Assembly: GCA_949282265.1 (NCBI GenBank)
Contig: CASDOZ010000011.1
Location: 1-64,000, forward strand
DNA from: an uncultured Bacteroidales bacterium
Lineage (GTDB): Bacteria > Bacteroidota > Bacteroidia > Bacteroidales > Paludibacteraceae
Direction: 5' to 3'
Length of the DNA stretch: 64,000 bases
In this document: one piece after another, positions 10,061-19,780 of the stretch
Numbering within the stretch: the first letter of the stretch is position 1
How the letters are laid out: each line of letters begins with the position of its first letter
Notes under the pieces: model-generated
What the model was told of the DNA's origin: nothing
Database searches by the model: none
What the model saw: the letters and a program-made list of their open reading frames with translations, nothing else
Translations under genes and position numbers: made by a program

Positions 10061-11926
10061 TTATTGATTCACAGATGTTTTTGTCTTTGATTTGAAAGGG
10101 TTGTATGCTTCGCCTCCGCCTTCGAATCCGGCATTCTTGTAGAATTCCACGAACGTCAGACGCAGCGGGTGCACGATGGAACTGATAATGCACAAAATGA
10201 AATTCAGCGAATGTCCTATCAGCAGAATCAGCAGCATGGGCAGCCAGCGGATATAAGCCGACATGTCGGCTGTCAGGTCGGTTGCCAGCATGTTGAACAC
10301 GTTACCAAGGATACCGCCCGCCAGTCCCAACGCGAACAGACGGATGTATGACAGCACATCGCCCAACAGGCCGCTGACCATGTTGTATGTGCCCCACAAC
10401 CCTGAACCGAAATTGGCAAAAATGTTCTTGTCGGGCGAGTTGTGGAACAGGATAACCATGGCGCACAAGCCGGCTATCGCATACAGGACATACAGAATAG
10501 CCTGCGGAATGGTTATGCCTACGAGCGGCAGCAGGAACGCGGCCATCATGCTCAGGATGCCGACTAACCAGCCTACCGTGGAGAGCGCGTATTTGAATCC
10601 GTGCTGTATGGTGGTTTTGGCAGCATTGAATCCTATGGCGAACAGGATTTGCAGCACGCCGACGCCAATGGCCACAAGCATCATCGGGTCGTAGCCGCCC
10701 AGTTTGTCCGCGTAATTGTTGGATGTGATGAAATATTGTTTCACTTCTGCCAGCCACGGCCAGGTAACCGAGTCGAGCATAATGCCGAAAAATACGCCGG
10801 TCAGCAGTCCGACCACCATGGTCGCGCCGCCCAGAAATTGGCCTAATATGGCCAGGTTCCGGAATGCCGGTTTTTTGATTCGCAAGATAGTGGCTGCAAC
10901 CAGTATCAGCAGGCCGTATCCGCCGTCGCCTAAACAGAGGCCGAAAAACAGCATAAAGAATGGTGCAAAGAAAGGCGTCGGGTCAATTTCACTGTAATTC
11001 GGCAGTGCATACAGCTTGGTAATCGGCTCGAACAGCTTCGCGAAGAAGTTGTTTTTCAGTTTGACAGGGACGTTTTCGCCCATTACGGGATTGGATATTT
11101 CATAATAAATATCTTCCTGTTCAAGCATGGCGTTCAGGTTTGTTTCTGCGCCTTGCGGGCAGTAACCTTCCAGCAACATCACTTTGTTTTCCGCCGTCTG
11201 TTCCGTGCTCTGTTCCACTTTCTGGAAATCAATGGTTTCTTCTATCTGAAGCGCGTATTGTTGCAAGTTTTTGGAGTTGGCAATTACCCATGCTTGCATT
11301 TTTGCCTCATGTGCTACCAGCAAGTGGTTCAACCCTTCTACGTCTAAAAGGAGTTGCGCGCTGTTCTTTTCGTTCAGCGTGATGGTTTCCGCATCAATGT
11401 CGGGCACGGCTTGCCCGTCGCTTACAACCACGAAGTACAGCGTAGCCGCAACCTTTCCTATGACGAAAGCATTGTGTTCAGTTTCCCATTCAGGTTTGAA
11501 TTTGCTTTCGCTACATGCGTAAAATTGCAGTTTGTAACCGGCCTCGGCCAATTCTTGCAGCCGTTTTGTATCGTAATTGCCCCATACGGCTATGCGTTCG
11601 GCTTCTTTGCGCGTGTTGGCGATGGCTTGTTGCAGGCGTTGTTTTTCAGCCTGCATTTCATCGAAGGCTTGCACCAAGGCAGCCCCGTCGATGGTTGCAG
11701 ATGCATCGGCGGGTGTCGTTCCCGGCAGCAACAGGGCTTCTGTCTCGGCTATGGTCTTCTTGACCTTGGCCGCCAGTTGCATCTTGTCGCGCAATTGGTC
11801 ATTTTCTGCTATGCCTTCCGGTTTTTCCGCCACGTGCACGACACCGACATTCCTCAGTTTTTCCAGAAAATCGGTGTATTGCCGGTGGTAAACCAGAAAC
11901 ACATATTTTTTCATTTTTACTATCAT
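10061..11926 (-). CDS. ntpI: V-type ATPase subunit I (a subunit)
   Basis: 621 residues. A cytoplasmic half with coiled-coil character (about 1-310) acts as stator, and a membrane half of 7-8 helices (about 315-590) forms the ion half-channels. The conserved arginine facing the rotor is R529 in SYIRLFALGLAGG. An internal Met at residue 5 could be the real start. It lies 42 bases before ntpK and 22 after ntpD. Confidence 0.93.
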   Translation of the reverse strand: MIVKMKKYVFLVYHRQYTDFLEKLRNVGVVHVAEKPEGIAENDQLRDKMQLAAKVKKTIAETEALLLPGTTPADASATIDGAALVQAFDEMQAEKQRLQQAIANTRKEAERIAVWGNYDTKRLQELAEAGYKLQFYACSESKFKPEWETEHNAFVIGKVAATLYFVVVSDGQAVPDIDAETITLNEKNSAQLLLDVEGLNHLLVAHEAKMQAWVIANSKNLQQYALQIEETIDFQKVEQSTEQTAENKVMLLEGYCPQGAETNLNAMLEQEDIYYEISNPVMGENVPVKLKNNFFAKLFEPITKLYALPNYSEIDPTPFFAPFFMLFFGLCLGDGGYGLLILVAATILRIKKPAFRNLAILGQFLGGATMVVGLLTGVFFGIMLDSVTWPWLAEVKQYFITSNNYADKLGGYDPMMLVAIGVGVLQILFAIGFNAAKTTIQHGFKYALSTVGWLVGILSMMAAFLLPLVGITIPQAILYVLYAIAGLCAMVILFHNSPDKNIFANFGSGLWGTYNMVSGLLGDVLSYIRLFALGLAGGILGNVFNMLATDLTADMSAYIRWLPMLLILLIGHSLNFILCIISSIVHPLRLTFVEFYKNAGFEGGGEAYNPFKSKTKTSVNQ

Positions 11927-11948
11927 AACTCAATCTCCGGTTGTATCG

Positions 11949-12551
11949 TTAAACATTTGCCGATTCGGTGGAATGACGCATTTTCACGATTTTCTGGGAC
12001 GACTTGGACAAGTTTTCCTCGTCTTCCATGAACCGTTTGATTTTGCGTATGGCATCCTCGTATCCCGGAATCTGGACTTTTTCAAAAAGATTGACTTTCT
12101 GCGTCGTTTTTTTGCGTGCAAATTCCAGCAGTTGCAGTTTTTGCGCGGCAAATTCGCGTTCTATCCCGACTTGCGCCAATTCTTTGAGCTGTGTCAATCC
12201 GTCGGCAAACCATTTCGGGCTGTTGAACACGCTGAATGGCTTGGTGCTGTAGATGACTTCTTCGAGCACGGGAATACGGACGCCCGCAATCTTTTTGACA
12301 TTCATTTTCACGTCGTCCACATGTAGCAGGCTCGTGTCGAACTCGCCCCACAAGGCCAGCATACGATCGTAGGATGCAATGCGCTGTTCGAAATCCTGCT
12401 CTATGCGTGCAATCTCCGATTTGGCTTTTTTCACCTCCATGCGCAATGCGCTTTCCTTGTTCTTGATGGTCGGCAAGGAACGCACGCGCATTTTCAGGTT
12501 CTTTTCCAGGTTCTGAAGCGACGTTTTGTTATATTGAAATGTAATTGCCAT
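11949..12551 (-). CDS. ntpD: V-type ATPase subunit D (central shaft)
   Basis: 200 residues, the usual size for the coiled-coil central stalk that couples the A3B3 head to the membrane ring. The N-terminal pattern QYNKTSLQNLEKNLKMRVRS and long helices at both ends fit. It lies 34 bases after ntpB. No subunit F gene, its usual partner in the stalk, is present in the operon. Confidence 0.92.
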   Translation of the reverse strand: MAITFQYNKTSLQNLEKNLKMRVRSLPTIKNKESALRMEVKKAKSEIARIEQDFEQRIASYDRMLALWGEFDTSLLHVDDVKMNVKKIAGVRIPVLEEVIYSTKPFSVFNSPKWFADGLTQLKELAQVGIEREFAAQKLQLLEFARKKTTQKVNLFEKVQIPGYEDAIRKIKRFMEDEENLSKSSQKIVKMRHSTESANV

Positions 12552-12585
12552 AATTGTTCTGTAAGGCTAAACCAATATGAGCCAG

Positions 12586-13905
12586 TTATTTCTTCCAATA
12601 TTTCTCGACCAGTTCCTGTTTGATGTTCACTTCTTCCGGCTTGAAGTATTTGGCGAACAAGCCCCAGGCGACATCCAACATTTGGGTCGTGTCTATGTTC
12701 ACGTCAATAGCCAGCAGGTCGTTCGAGTAGTCTTTCGCGAACGACAGGCAACGTTCGTCATAATTGGTCAGGTCGAAACCGTTTTCCAGCTTGGTTTTGG
12801 CGTTGGCTGCGTCGGCATACAGGCGGACGGCCGCGTTCATCACCTGCGGGTGGTCTTCGCGGGTCTTTTTGCCGGCAACGAGCTGTTTCAGACGCGACAA
12901 GGAGCGGAACGGGTCCACAATGACTTTTCCGATATCGCTGTCGCGGCGCAAGTAGAGCTGTCCTTCCGTAATGTAACCGGTGTTGTCCGGCACGGCGTGC
13001 GTGATGTCGCCGCCAGACAAGGTTGTTACGGCAATGATGGTGATGGAACCGCCCGTCGGGAACTGTACGGCCTTTTCATAAATCTTGGCCAGGTCGGAGT
13101 AGAGCGAGCCGGGCATGGAATCCTTGGACGGGATTTGGTCCATACGGTTTGAAACGATGGCCAATGCGTCGGCGTATGACGTCATGTCGGTCAAGAGCAC
13201 CAGTACTTTCTGGTTCTTTTCCACCGCGAAATATTCGGCGGCGGTCAGCGCCATGTCCGGAATCAGCAGGCGTTCTACCGGCGGGTTCTCGGTCGTGTTC
13301 ACGAACGAAACGATACGGTCCAGCACGCCGGCGTTGTTGAATACGTTTTTGAAATACAGGTAATCGTCGTTGGTCAAGCCCATGCCGCCCAGAATGATTT
13401 TGTCGGCTTTCGCACGCAACGCCACGTTGGCCATCACTTGGTTGTAGGGCTGGTCAGGGTCGGCGAAGAACGGGATTTTTTGTCCCGAAACGAGCGTGTT
13501 GTTCAAGTCAATGCCGGCAATACCGGTCGCGATCAGTTCCGATGGTTGTTTACGGCGCACGGGGTTCACGCTCGGACCGCCGATTTCCACATCCGTGCCT
13601 TCAATCTCCGGGCCGCCGTCAATCGGTTGGCCGAATGCGTTGAAGAAACGTCCTGCCAGCTGGTCGCTGACTTTCAGCGACGGGGCTTTGCCTAAGAATA
13701 CGACTTCTGCATCGGTAGGAATGCCTTCCGTACCCTGGAACACTTGCAGGGTAATGTCATCTCCCATGATTTTAACCACCTGTGCCAGTTTGCCGTTTAC
13801 GGTAGCCAGCTCATCATTGCCCACGCCGGTGGCTTTCAACGAGCAGGTGGCCTTGTTTATGGAGGTAATTTTAGTGTAAATCTTTTGAAATGCTTTTGTT
13901 GCCAT
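12586..13905 (-). CDS. ntpB: V-type ATPase subunit B
   Basis: 439 residues from the ATG at 13905 (MATKAFQKIYTK). The frame stays open for 18 further codons upstream, but that would overlap ntpA and has no family support, whereas this start resembles that of ntpA (MATKGK). It is the non-catalytic head subunit: no intact P-loop, but motifs such as LLTDMTSYADAL and SGGDITHAVPDNTGYITEGQ are typical. It alternates with subunit A in the A3B3 hexamer. Forty bases separate it from ntpA. Confidence 0.95.
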   Translation of the reverse strand: MATKAFQKIYTKITSINKATCSLKATGVGNDELATVNGKLAQVVKIMGDDITLQVFQGTEGIPTDAEVVFLGKAPSLKVSDQLAGRFFNAFGQPIDGGPEIEGTDVEIGGPSVNPVRRKQPSELIATGIAGIDLNNTLVSGQKIPFFADPDQPYNQVMANVALRAKADKIILGGMGLTNDDYLYFKNVFNNAGVLDRIVSFVNTTENPPVERLLIPDMALTAAEYFAVEKNQKVLVLLTDMTSYADALAIVSNRMDQIPSKDSMPGSLYSDLAKIYEKAVQFPTGGSITIIAVTTLSGGDITHAVPDNTGYITEGQLYLRRDSDIGKVIVDPFRSLSRLKQLVAGKKTREDHPQVMNAAVRLYADAANAKTKLENGFDLTNYDERCLSFAKDYSNDLLAIDVNIDTTQMLDVAWGLFAKYFKPEEVNIKQELVEKYWKK

Positions 13906-13945
13906 ATATGTTTTCAATTTTATTGCTTGGTTTGGACATACGGGT

Positions 13946-15709
13946 TTATGCTTCCGCAATCTGGCGTTCTGCCAGCAGATTATTCAGCTCGCCCACATAT
14001 TTCTCGAACTGTTCCGAATGGAACTCGCTGTAATTCATTTGTTTGCAAATGTTGATGACACGTTTGAAATATTCGCTGACGTCCACAAAGTTGTCAAAAT
14101 TGTAGTCGTGGCGGCAAATGTCCATGACGGTGTTCAGCATGAATTCCTGCCTTTCCAACGGGCAAACGGCGTCTATGGCGTCGAAAGCGTCCTGTTGTAG
14201 TATGACGAAGTCTATGACCTCCGATTTCCAGAATGTCTCGTGGTAATCTACCGGCACGCCATCGTCGCCCAGAATGTTGATTTGTTCTTGCACTTCCTTG
14301 CCGCGTTGCAACAGGGTCTTCATGTCGTTCACTTTCTTGGTCCAGTCGGGCGAGATGCGTTCTGAAATGTATTCTTCAAATTCCGGGTATTCCAGATATT
14401 TCGAATAGCTGTCTATCGGGTTTACGGCCGGATAGCGTTTGCGGTCGGCGCGGTTTTGTTCCAGCGCGTAGAAGCATCGTGCCGCCTTTTTTGTTCCTTC
14501 CGTAACGGGTTCTTTCAAGTTACCTCCGGCCGGCGATACGGTTCCTATGAACGTGATGGAGCCTGTTTTGCCGTTTTTCAGATATACGTAGCCTGCCCGG
14601 CTGTAGAATGCGCCGATAATGGCTGACAAGTCCATAGGGAAAGCGTCCTGTCCGGGTAATTCCTCCATACGGTTACTCATTTCACGCAAGGCCTGTGCCC
14701 AACGTGAAGTGGAGTCGGCCATGAGCAGCACGCGCAATCCCATGGCGCGGTAGTATTCCGAAATGGTCATTGCCGTGTAAACGGAGGCTTCACGTGCGGC
14801 AACTGGCATGTTTGATGTGTTGGCGATAATGATGGTACGTTCCATCAACTTGCGGCCGGTGTGCGGGTCTTCCAGTTCAGGGAATTCCACGAAAGTTTCC
14901 ACAACCTCGTTGGCACGTTCGCCGCAGGCGGCAATGATAACCACATCGGCTTCGGCCTGTTTGGATATGGCGTGTTGCAGCACGGTCTTGCCGGTTCCGA
15001 ACGGGCCGGGGATGAATCCTGTGCCGCCTTCCGTAATTGGGTTTACGGTGTCGATAGTGCGCACGCCGGTTTCCAGCAACTTGAACGGGCGTGGCTTTTC
15101 CACATGCACGTTGATGGCTTTTTTGACCGGCCATTTCTGTATCATGGTGATGTTGTACTCGTTGCCGTCGGCATCGGTTAGCACGGCAATTGTTTCCTCG
15201 ATGGTGTATTCGCCGGCCGGCGCGATGGTTTTCACGGTGTAATGTCCTTCCATGACAAACGGCACCATGATTTTGTGCGGCTGGTGGTTTTCATCCACTT
15301 CGCCGAGCCATGAAGCGGCTTCTACCTGGTCGCCGGCTTTTGCAAGAGGTTTGAACGCCCACTTTTGCTCTTTGTCCAACGGGAAGTTGTATTCTCCGCG
15401 TTTCAGGAATATGCCGGTCAGCTTGTCCAGGTCGTTTTGCAGGCCGTCGTATTTGCGGCTCAGCAGTCCCGGCCCTAAAATAACTTCCAGCATGTGTCCG
15501 GTAAATTCTACGTCGTTGCCGACTTTCAGGCCGCGTGTGCTTTCAAATACTTGCACGGACACGGTGTCGCCGGTCACTTTCAGCACTTCGGCCATGAGCC
15601 GTTGTTCTCCCAGCGTAATATAGCATATTTCATTTTGGGCAACCGGCCCATCAACCTCGATGGTTACGAGGTTGGAAATAATACCTTTTACTTTTCCTTT
15701 TGTTGCCAT
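13946..15709 (-). CDS. ntpA: V-type ATPase catalytic subunit A
   Basis: 587 residues, the usual length. The P-loop GPFGTGKT is at residues 235-242, and the catalytic glutamate region (ACGERANEV) and the long non-homologous insertion of A subunits (about 110-200) are present. Three copies with three B subunits form the soluble head, where ATP is hydrolysed or made. The gene sits 34 bases after the DUF2764 gene and 40 before ntpB. Confidence 0.97.
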   Translation of the reverse strand: MATKGKVKGIISNLVTIEVDGPVAQNEICYITLGEQRLMAEVLKVTGDTVSVQVFESTRGLKVGNDVEFTGHMLEVILGPGLLSRKYDGLQNDLDKLTGIFLKRGEYNFPLDKEQKWAFKPLAKAGDQVEAASWLGEVDENHQPHKIMVPFVMEGHYTVKTIAPAGEYTIEETIAVLTDADGNEYNITMIQKWPVKKAINVHVEKPRPFKLLETGVRTIDTVNPITEGGTGFIPGPFGTGKTVLQHAISKQAEADVVIIAACGERANEVVETFVEFPELEDPHTGRKLMERTIIIANTSNMPVAAREASVYTAMTISEYYRAMGLRVLLMADSTSRWAQALREMSNRMEELPGQDAFPMDLSAIIGAFYSRAGYVYLKNGKTGSITFIGTVSPAGGNLKEPVTEGTKKAARCFYALEQNRADRKRYPAVNPIDSYSKYLEYPEFEEYISERISPDWTKKVNDMKTLLQRGKEVQEQINILGDDGVPVDYHETFWKSEVIDFVILQQDAFDAIDAVCPLERQEFMLNTVMDICRHDYNFDNFVDVSEYFKRVINICKQMNYSEFHSEQFEKYVGELNNLLAERQIAEA

Positions 15710-15743
15710 ATATTTTTGTTTTTATTACTTGTTCGTTGTGGTG

Positions 15744-16568
15744 TTACAATTTGACATCTTTTTTCAGTTCGTCCAGCAACTGCCGGAAAATCTGCTGGCC
15801 GTTTTCGGCCGTCAGGTTGTCCCAGCGGTGCAGTATTTCGCATTTGAGCCAGAACGCCAGTACGCGCTCTACCGAGAAATAGTGGAAGAATGTGTGTTCT
15901 TCCAGCCAGTTCCATTTGAGTTGGTCGATTTTCCTTTCGCGTTCCAGCAGGTTCGGTTCTTCGGCAAGGAGCATCAACGCATCCAGGCCATCGAATATGC
16001 CGGTCAGCCCGAAGTCGCGGGTGTTGTTCTTGCGTATGGCTTTGGCTACGGCATTGTTGCCCACGATGGCTTGTTTGACGTCAAGGCCATGCTTGCGGCA
16101 AATGAGCGCTGCCAGAATGTTGTTTATGTCCAAGCAGTAGTTGAACCAGTCGGCAACGAATTTATTTTCGGATTTGCTGCCGAAATCGTAATACAGCGTG
16201 GCCAGGAAGTCTTCCTGCGAATGTATGTTTTCCCGCGTTTTTTCGTCGTTTACGGCTTGCAGGAACGTAAGCATGTAGGGTTGCAGGCGTGCATCTTTCG
16301 GGTTGTCCGTTTCGTCTATCAGGACCATCAATTCTGCCCAATCCGCAGCAGTCAGTGTGCCGAGCGGATGCAGGGGCGCGTTTTTGTCGGCCAGATATGC
16401 CAGCAGGTTGCGGTTGTCGTACTGCATTTGCAGCAGGCGGAGCCACGCGGCATCGGCTGCGGACAATGTGCCTTGTAGTTCTTCCAACAGCGTTTCCATG
16501 GAAGGCAAGTTTTTGGCTTGATCCAATTGTAGGTCAGGCAAACCTGCGATTAAACAATAATAATTCAT
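15744..16568 (-). CDS. DUF2764 family V-ATPase-operon protein
   Basis: 274 residues, helix-rich, with an N-terminus MNYYCLIAGLPDLQLD typical of this family, which is found between subunits E and A in V-ATPase operons of Bacteroidota and Chlamydiota. No separate subunit C gene is present, so it probably takes the place of subunit C, linking the stalk to the membrane part. The role is inferred from position and fold resemblance, not shown. Confidence 0.85.
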   Translation of the reverse strand: MNYYCLIAGLPDLQLDQAKNLPSMETLLEELQGTLSAADAAWLRLLQMQYDNRNLLAYLADKNAPLHPLGTLTAADWAELMVLIDETDNPKDARLQPYMLTFLQAVNDEKTRENIHSQEDFLATLYYDFGSKSENKFVADWFNYCLDINNILAALICRKHGLDVKQAIVGNNAVAKAIRKNNTRDFGLTGIFDGLDALMLLAEEPNLLERERKIDQLKWNWLEEHTFFHYFSVERVLAFWLKCEILHRWDNLTAENGQQIFRQLLDELKKDVKL

Positions 16569-16650
16569 ATAAACATGGTTGGTCCTTTTTGCAGGACACG
16601 GTTGTTTTTTGGGTTACCCGTAACGGGACTTGTTTTTTCGGGAAAATACG

Positions 16651-17241
16651 TCAGAAAAGCATTTCTACTAATTTCGGACGTAAGAATTCTTTGAAGTAGG
16701 CGATAAATTCTTCATCGCCGAAGGTGATTTTGTAACCTCCCTGTGCCGGCTTTATGACAAAGTCGGTTTTGATACCTTTAGTTTCCTTGATGGTAACGCC
16801 GTTTGTCAGCAACTGTTTTGCGTTTGCTGCAAAATAATCGGTCAAGGCCTTGGCATCCTTGGTCTCGATGGTTACTTCGCCGTTCTTGGCCCATTGGGCA
16901 GCCAGTTCGGCTATGATTTTCTGCATGAATGTTTTGTCGGCCGTGGCTGCTTTTACCGAATCGCTTGCCAATTTGTCGCACAACAGGTTTGTGATTTCTG
17001 TTTTCAGGGCGTTCACCGACTGCTCGGCAAACAGTTTCAGCTCGGAGCGGGTGTTCTTGTCAAGTTCCGCAGCATTCTGTTGGGCTATGGTGAGCACTTT
17101 GTCTGCTTCGGCTTTGGCTTTGGACACAATTTCGCTGGCCTCGGCTTTGGCTTTCGCAATGATTTCGGCGGCTTCCGCCTTGCCTTTTTCTACACCTTCG
17201 TTGTAGATTTTGTCTGTTAATTGTTGAAGTTTGTCACTCAT
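16651..17241 (-). CDS. ntpE: V-type ATPase subunit E (peripheral stalk)
   Basis: 196 residues from the ATG at 17241 (MSDKLQQLTDKIY). The longer reading frame begins upstream of the likely promoter (17275-17302) and is rejected. The N-terminal half is a long Ala/Lys/Glu-rich coiled coil (about 15-75) as in the peripheral stalk; the C-terminal domain binds the head. It is the first gene of the seven-gene operon. No gene for subunit G/H, its usual coiled-coil partner, is seen. Confidence 0.9.
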   Translation of the reverse strand: MSDKLQQLTDKIYNEGVEKGKAEAAEIIAKAKAEASEIVSKAKAEADKVLTIAQQNAAELDKNTRSELKLFAEQSVNALKTEITNLLCDKLASDSVKAATADKTFMQKIIAELAAQWAKNGEVTIETKDAKALTDYFAANAKQLLTNGVTIKETKGIKTDFVIKPAQGGYKITFGDEEFIAYFKEFLRPKLVEMLF

Positions 17242-17274
17242 ATTTATAAAGTTTTCATCATTATTTTCTGATTG

Positions 17275-17302
17275 CAAAGCTACTAAATTCTTCCATAACA
17301 AT
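17275..17302 (-). promoter_or_regulatory. Promoter of the V-ATPase operon
   Basis: Minus-strand TAGCTTTG (17275-17282) matches TAnnTTTG exactly. The upstream box is weaker (ATTG at 17299-17302, spacing 16). The -7 box lies 33 bases before the ntpE start. Confidence 0.5.
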
Positions 17303-17379
17303 AAAGTAGTCTTTGTAAACTTATAGAAGTAATTAATCTTTTTTCATATCAACTGCAACCGTATTTATATAGTGGCGTT

Positions 17380-18678
17380 TTAATGTTCCCGTGCGAACAT
17401 CCGCAACCGCTTTTCCAGTTCGTCCATTTGGTCGTGCCGCACGAACGACACGCAGGCCCGCAAGCCTTGTTTGTTGGTGCTGCCGGTTATGTCCAGCGCG
17501 ATGGCGCTGATGCCGTAGTTCAGCAGTTCGGCCAGCAGTTCGCCGCTGCCCATGTCCTTGTAGGCTATGGTGAAATAGAAGCCGTCGGCCAGGCGGTCGC
17601 CGGTTTCCGTATAGACCAGGTGGAAGCCGTTTTGCAGGAACAATTCTTTCATGCGCGCCGCCTTGCGCTCGTAGTCTTTCAGCGGTTCCACAAAGTTGAA
17701 AACACCCTCGTTGGCTGCCTTGAGCATGGCCGCAAGCGCAATCTGTGCCGTGTGCGAGGTGCCTGCCGTCGTGGCGTACAGCACGCCGTAAGGGATGAAA
17801 TGCCCGAGTTTGTCCGTTGTGAAGTAGTTCCGCAAGTCCGGGTAGCTGCGCCCGTAGAGTTTCGGGCTGATAATCATCATGGCGATGCGCTGCCCGGCGT
17901 AGCTGAATATCTTGGACGCGGACATGAGCAGGATATAGTTGTCCGTGTAGTGCGCCACGGTCGGCTGGTAGGGCGGGACGCCCGGATGGCCGTAGTCGTG
18001 CCGGAAATCCATGCCGAAATAGGCCAGGTCTTCAATGACCATGACGTCGTATTTTGTGGCCAGCTCGCCGATGATTTGCAACTCTTCTTCGGTCAGGCAG
18101 ACCCAGGCCGGATTGTTGGGCGATGAGTAGCTGATGCTGCAAATGTCGCCTTGCGACAGGAAACTTTCCAGCCGTCCGCGGAGTTTCTGCCCGCGGCAGT
18201 CTATCAGGTCGAACGACTTGAACGGGCAGCCCAGCAAGGTGAGCTGTTGTTTCTGTACCGGGAACCCCGGGTCAATGAACAGCGTGCAGGGACGTTTGGC
18301 ATCGCTGCGGGCGGCGGCCAGGAATACGGCGAAACTGCCTTGCATGGAACCCACAGTCGGTATGCAACTCTCCGGCGGCACGTCTATGTCCATGAAATTC
18401 CGCGCAAAGCGCGCTATCTCCGGCTTCAAGCAGGCAATGCCCTCAATGTTGGTGTACTGTGAGGCGCAGCCCGTGTCCAACGCCTCGCGTTCGGCTTGCA
18501 GCCCTATCTCGCAGGCGGGCAGCCCGGGCACGCCCATTTCCATGTGGATGAACTCGATGCCCGTCAGTCTCTCGATAATGCTCACCAACTTGCCCATTTC
18601 GCGGATGGAGAGCTGTTTGATGTCGGTTGCACCTGTTTGTCGCAGGGCTTGTGCTACGGTTTCTGGAGAAATGATCAT
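17380..18678 (-). CDS. PLP-dependent aminotransferase, class I/II
   Basis: 432 residues of the fold-type I aminotransferase family. The cofactor lysine is K256 in SASKIFSYAGQR; N188/N189 (SSPNNPAW), D217 (IEDLAYFG) and Y220 complete the PLP pocket, and R264 would bind the phosphate. The substrate is not evident; relatives are labelled only as aminotransferase class I/II. It begins 9 bases after the prolyl-tRNA editing gene, so the two are likely cotranscribed. Confidence 0.92.
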   Translation of the reverse strand: MIISPETVAQALRQTGATDIKQLSIREMGKLVSIIERLTGIEFIHMEMGVPGLPACEIGLQAEREALDTGCASQYTNIEGIACLKPEIARFARNFMDIDVPPESCIPTVGSMQGSFAVFLAAARSDAKRPCTLFIDPGFPVQKQQLTLLGCPFKSFDLIDCRGQKLRGRLESFLSQGDICSISYSSPNNPAWVCLTEEELQIIGELATKYDVMVIEDLAYFGMDFRHDYGHPGVPPYQPTVAHYTDNYILLMSASKIFSYAGQRIAMMIISPKLYGRSYPDLRNYFTTDKLGHFIPYGVLYATTAGTSHTAQIALAAMLKAANEGVFNFVEPLKDYERKAARMKELFLQNGFHLVYTETGDRLADGFYFTIAYKDMGSGELLAELLNYGISAIALDITGSTNKQGLRACVSFVRHDQMDELEKRLRMFAREH

Positions 18679-18687
18679 GTCGTGCGG

Positions 18688-19179
18688 TTAATATACGTCT
18701 ATCCACTCGTAAGTGTTTTGCGTATGGTTCATGAATCGGATAAAGTCTTCGCGGCCTATTATCAGCGAAGCTGTATTGGCGCATGGATGGAAACTCAGTC
18801 GTTCGGCTTGTTGCAGGTTTTTGTCAATGAACACGTGCACGTGGTGTTCCGTGTCGTTTATCAGCCCGAAAGGCGTCACGGAGCCGGGTTGCACGCCCAA
18901 GTAGCGCATCAGCCGTTCCGGCGAAGCGAAACTCAACTTGCCCTGGTGCAGTTGCTTTTCTATGGCGTGTATGTCCATGTTGCAGTCGCAGTCGAGCAAC
19001 ACCAGGTAGTGCCGGTTGCCTTTGTGGTTGCGAAAGAACAGGTTTTTGCAGTGTTTGGCGTCGTGTCCCGCCCAATACTGCTTGGCTATTTCTATGGTCG
19101 GCGCCGCCGGATGCTCGATATATTCATACGGAATATCAAGTTCTTCCAGCAGCCTGTACAATGCAGGGTCTCCGTTCAT
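18688..19179 (-). CDS. Prolyl-tRNA editing protein (YbaK/ProX-type deacylase)
   Basis: 163 residues from the ATG at 19179 (MNGDPALYRLLEEL). The frame is open for 48 more codons, but a perfect -7 box (19203-19210) lies inside that extension. The YbaK fold is clear: the conserved lysine region KNLFFRNHKGNRHYLVLL and the GSVTPFGLIND motif are typical of ProX-type proteins that hydrolyse Ala-tRNA(Pro) formed in error by ProRS. The C-terminal HPCANTASLIIG motif also fits. Confidence 0.9.
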   Translation of the reverse strand: MNGDPALYRLLEELDIPYEYIEHPAAPTIEIAKQYWAGHDAKHCKNLFFRNHKGNRHYLVLLDCDCNMDIHAIEKQLHQGKLSFASPERLMRYLGVQPGSVTPFGLINDTEHHVHVFIDKNLQQAERLSFHPCANTASLIIGREDFIRFMNHTQNTYEWIDVY

Positions 19180-19202
19180 GCGCGTTGTTTTTAACGATTC
19201 GG

Positions 19203-19210
19203 CAAAGATA
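19203..19210 (-). promoter_or_regulatory. -7 box of the editing protein/aminotransferase unit
   Basis: Minus-strand TATCTTTG is an exact match to TAnnTTTG, 23 bases before the ATG at 19179. No clear -33 box is seen at the expected distance. Confidence 0.45.
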
Positions 19211-19533
19211 CAACATAAAACCGGATTTTGCGTGATCTCCACGTATTTTTGCCTGTGGCCGTGTTGCTTTTGTTTTAGTTTTTTGCATTGCCGTACCTTG
19301 TCCTTCTTGCGCATATTATGCAATCACCACTTCATGGTATACTTGACTGGGCAGGAGAGCAAGGGAGGCATCTGGGTTTGTTTTCAGAAATGTGCTGCGG
19401 TTTGCCATGCCGACTGTTCCTATGGAAGCGGGCATGATGGCGAAAATGGAAACGTGCCAGAATTCAGAGCGGCGTTATGCGTGGTATTGCGCCAATCGTC
19501 GCGCATGCTATCCTCGTCTTCACCTTTCAAGGC

Positions 19534-19551
19534 CCCATGTCGACACATGGG
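19534..19551. repeat. Hairpin of the dispersed family with GATGATGG tail
   Basis: CCCATGT-CGAC-ACATGGG followed by ATGATGG. The preceding CACCTTTCAAGGC resembles the CGCCTTCCAGGG and CGCCTCCCAAGGC that precede the related hairpins at 1394 and 1578, showing that the spacers at both places hold the same repeat family. Confidence 0.6.
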
Positions 19552-19713
19552 ATGATGGTGTAGTGCGTTCGTCGTGTGCGTGTGTTTTGCATTGTCATGC
19601 TGCCGTCTGCGTATGCAGAATAGAGTAGGGGAAATCAGTCAAAAACAGAGAAGTCTTTTTTGTCTTGGAGACAATGCAATAATTTGCCATTTTGTACGTT
19701 TAGATGTTTGAGA

Positions 19714-19780
19714 AACTTGAACTATCCGATATTTTTTCTATGTCGTTGAAAAAAATATCCCTTTTCGGATAGTTCAAGTT
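19714..19780. repeat. Long hairpin with 16-bp perfect arms
   Basis: AACTTGAACTATCCGA (19714-19729) pairs perfectly with the sequence at 19765-19780. Inside it TATTTTTT pairs with AAAAAATA, leaving a six-base bulge and a loop of about ten bases. Plus-strand sequence goes on with six T, as in an intrinsic terminator, but no plus-strand gene lies upstream within 500 bases. It could be a mobile-element remnant or the end of an unseen small RNA. Confidence 0.7.

Noticed and set aside
19180..19323. N-terminal extension of the prolyl-tRNA editing protein
   Set aside because: It contains the -7 box at 19203-19210, is lysine-rich without family support, and the family starts near MNGDPALYRLL.
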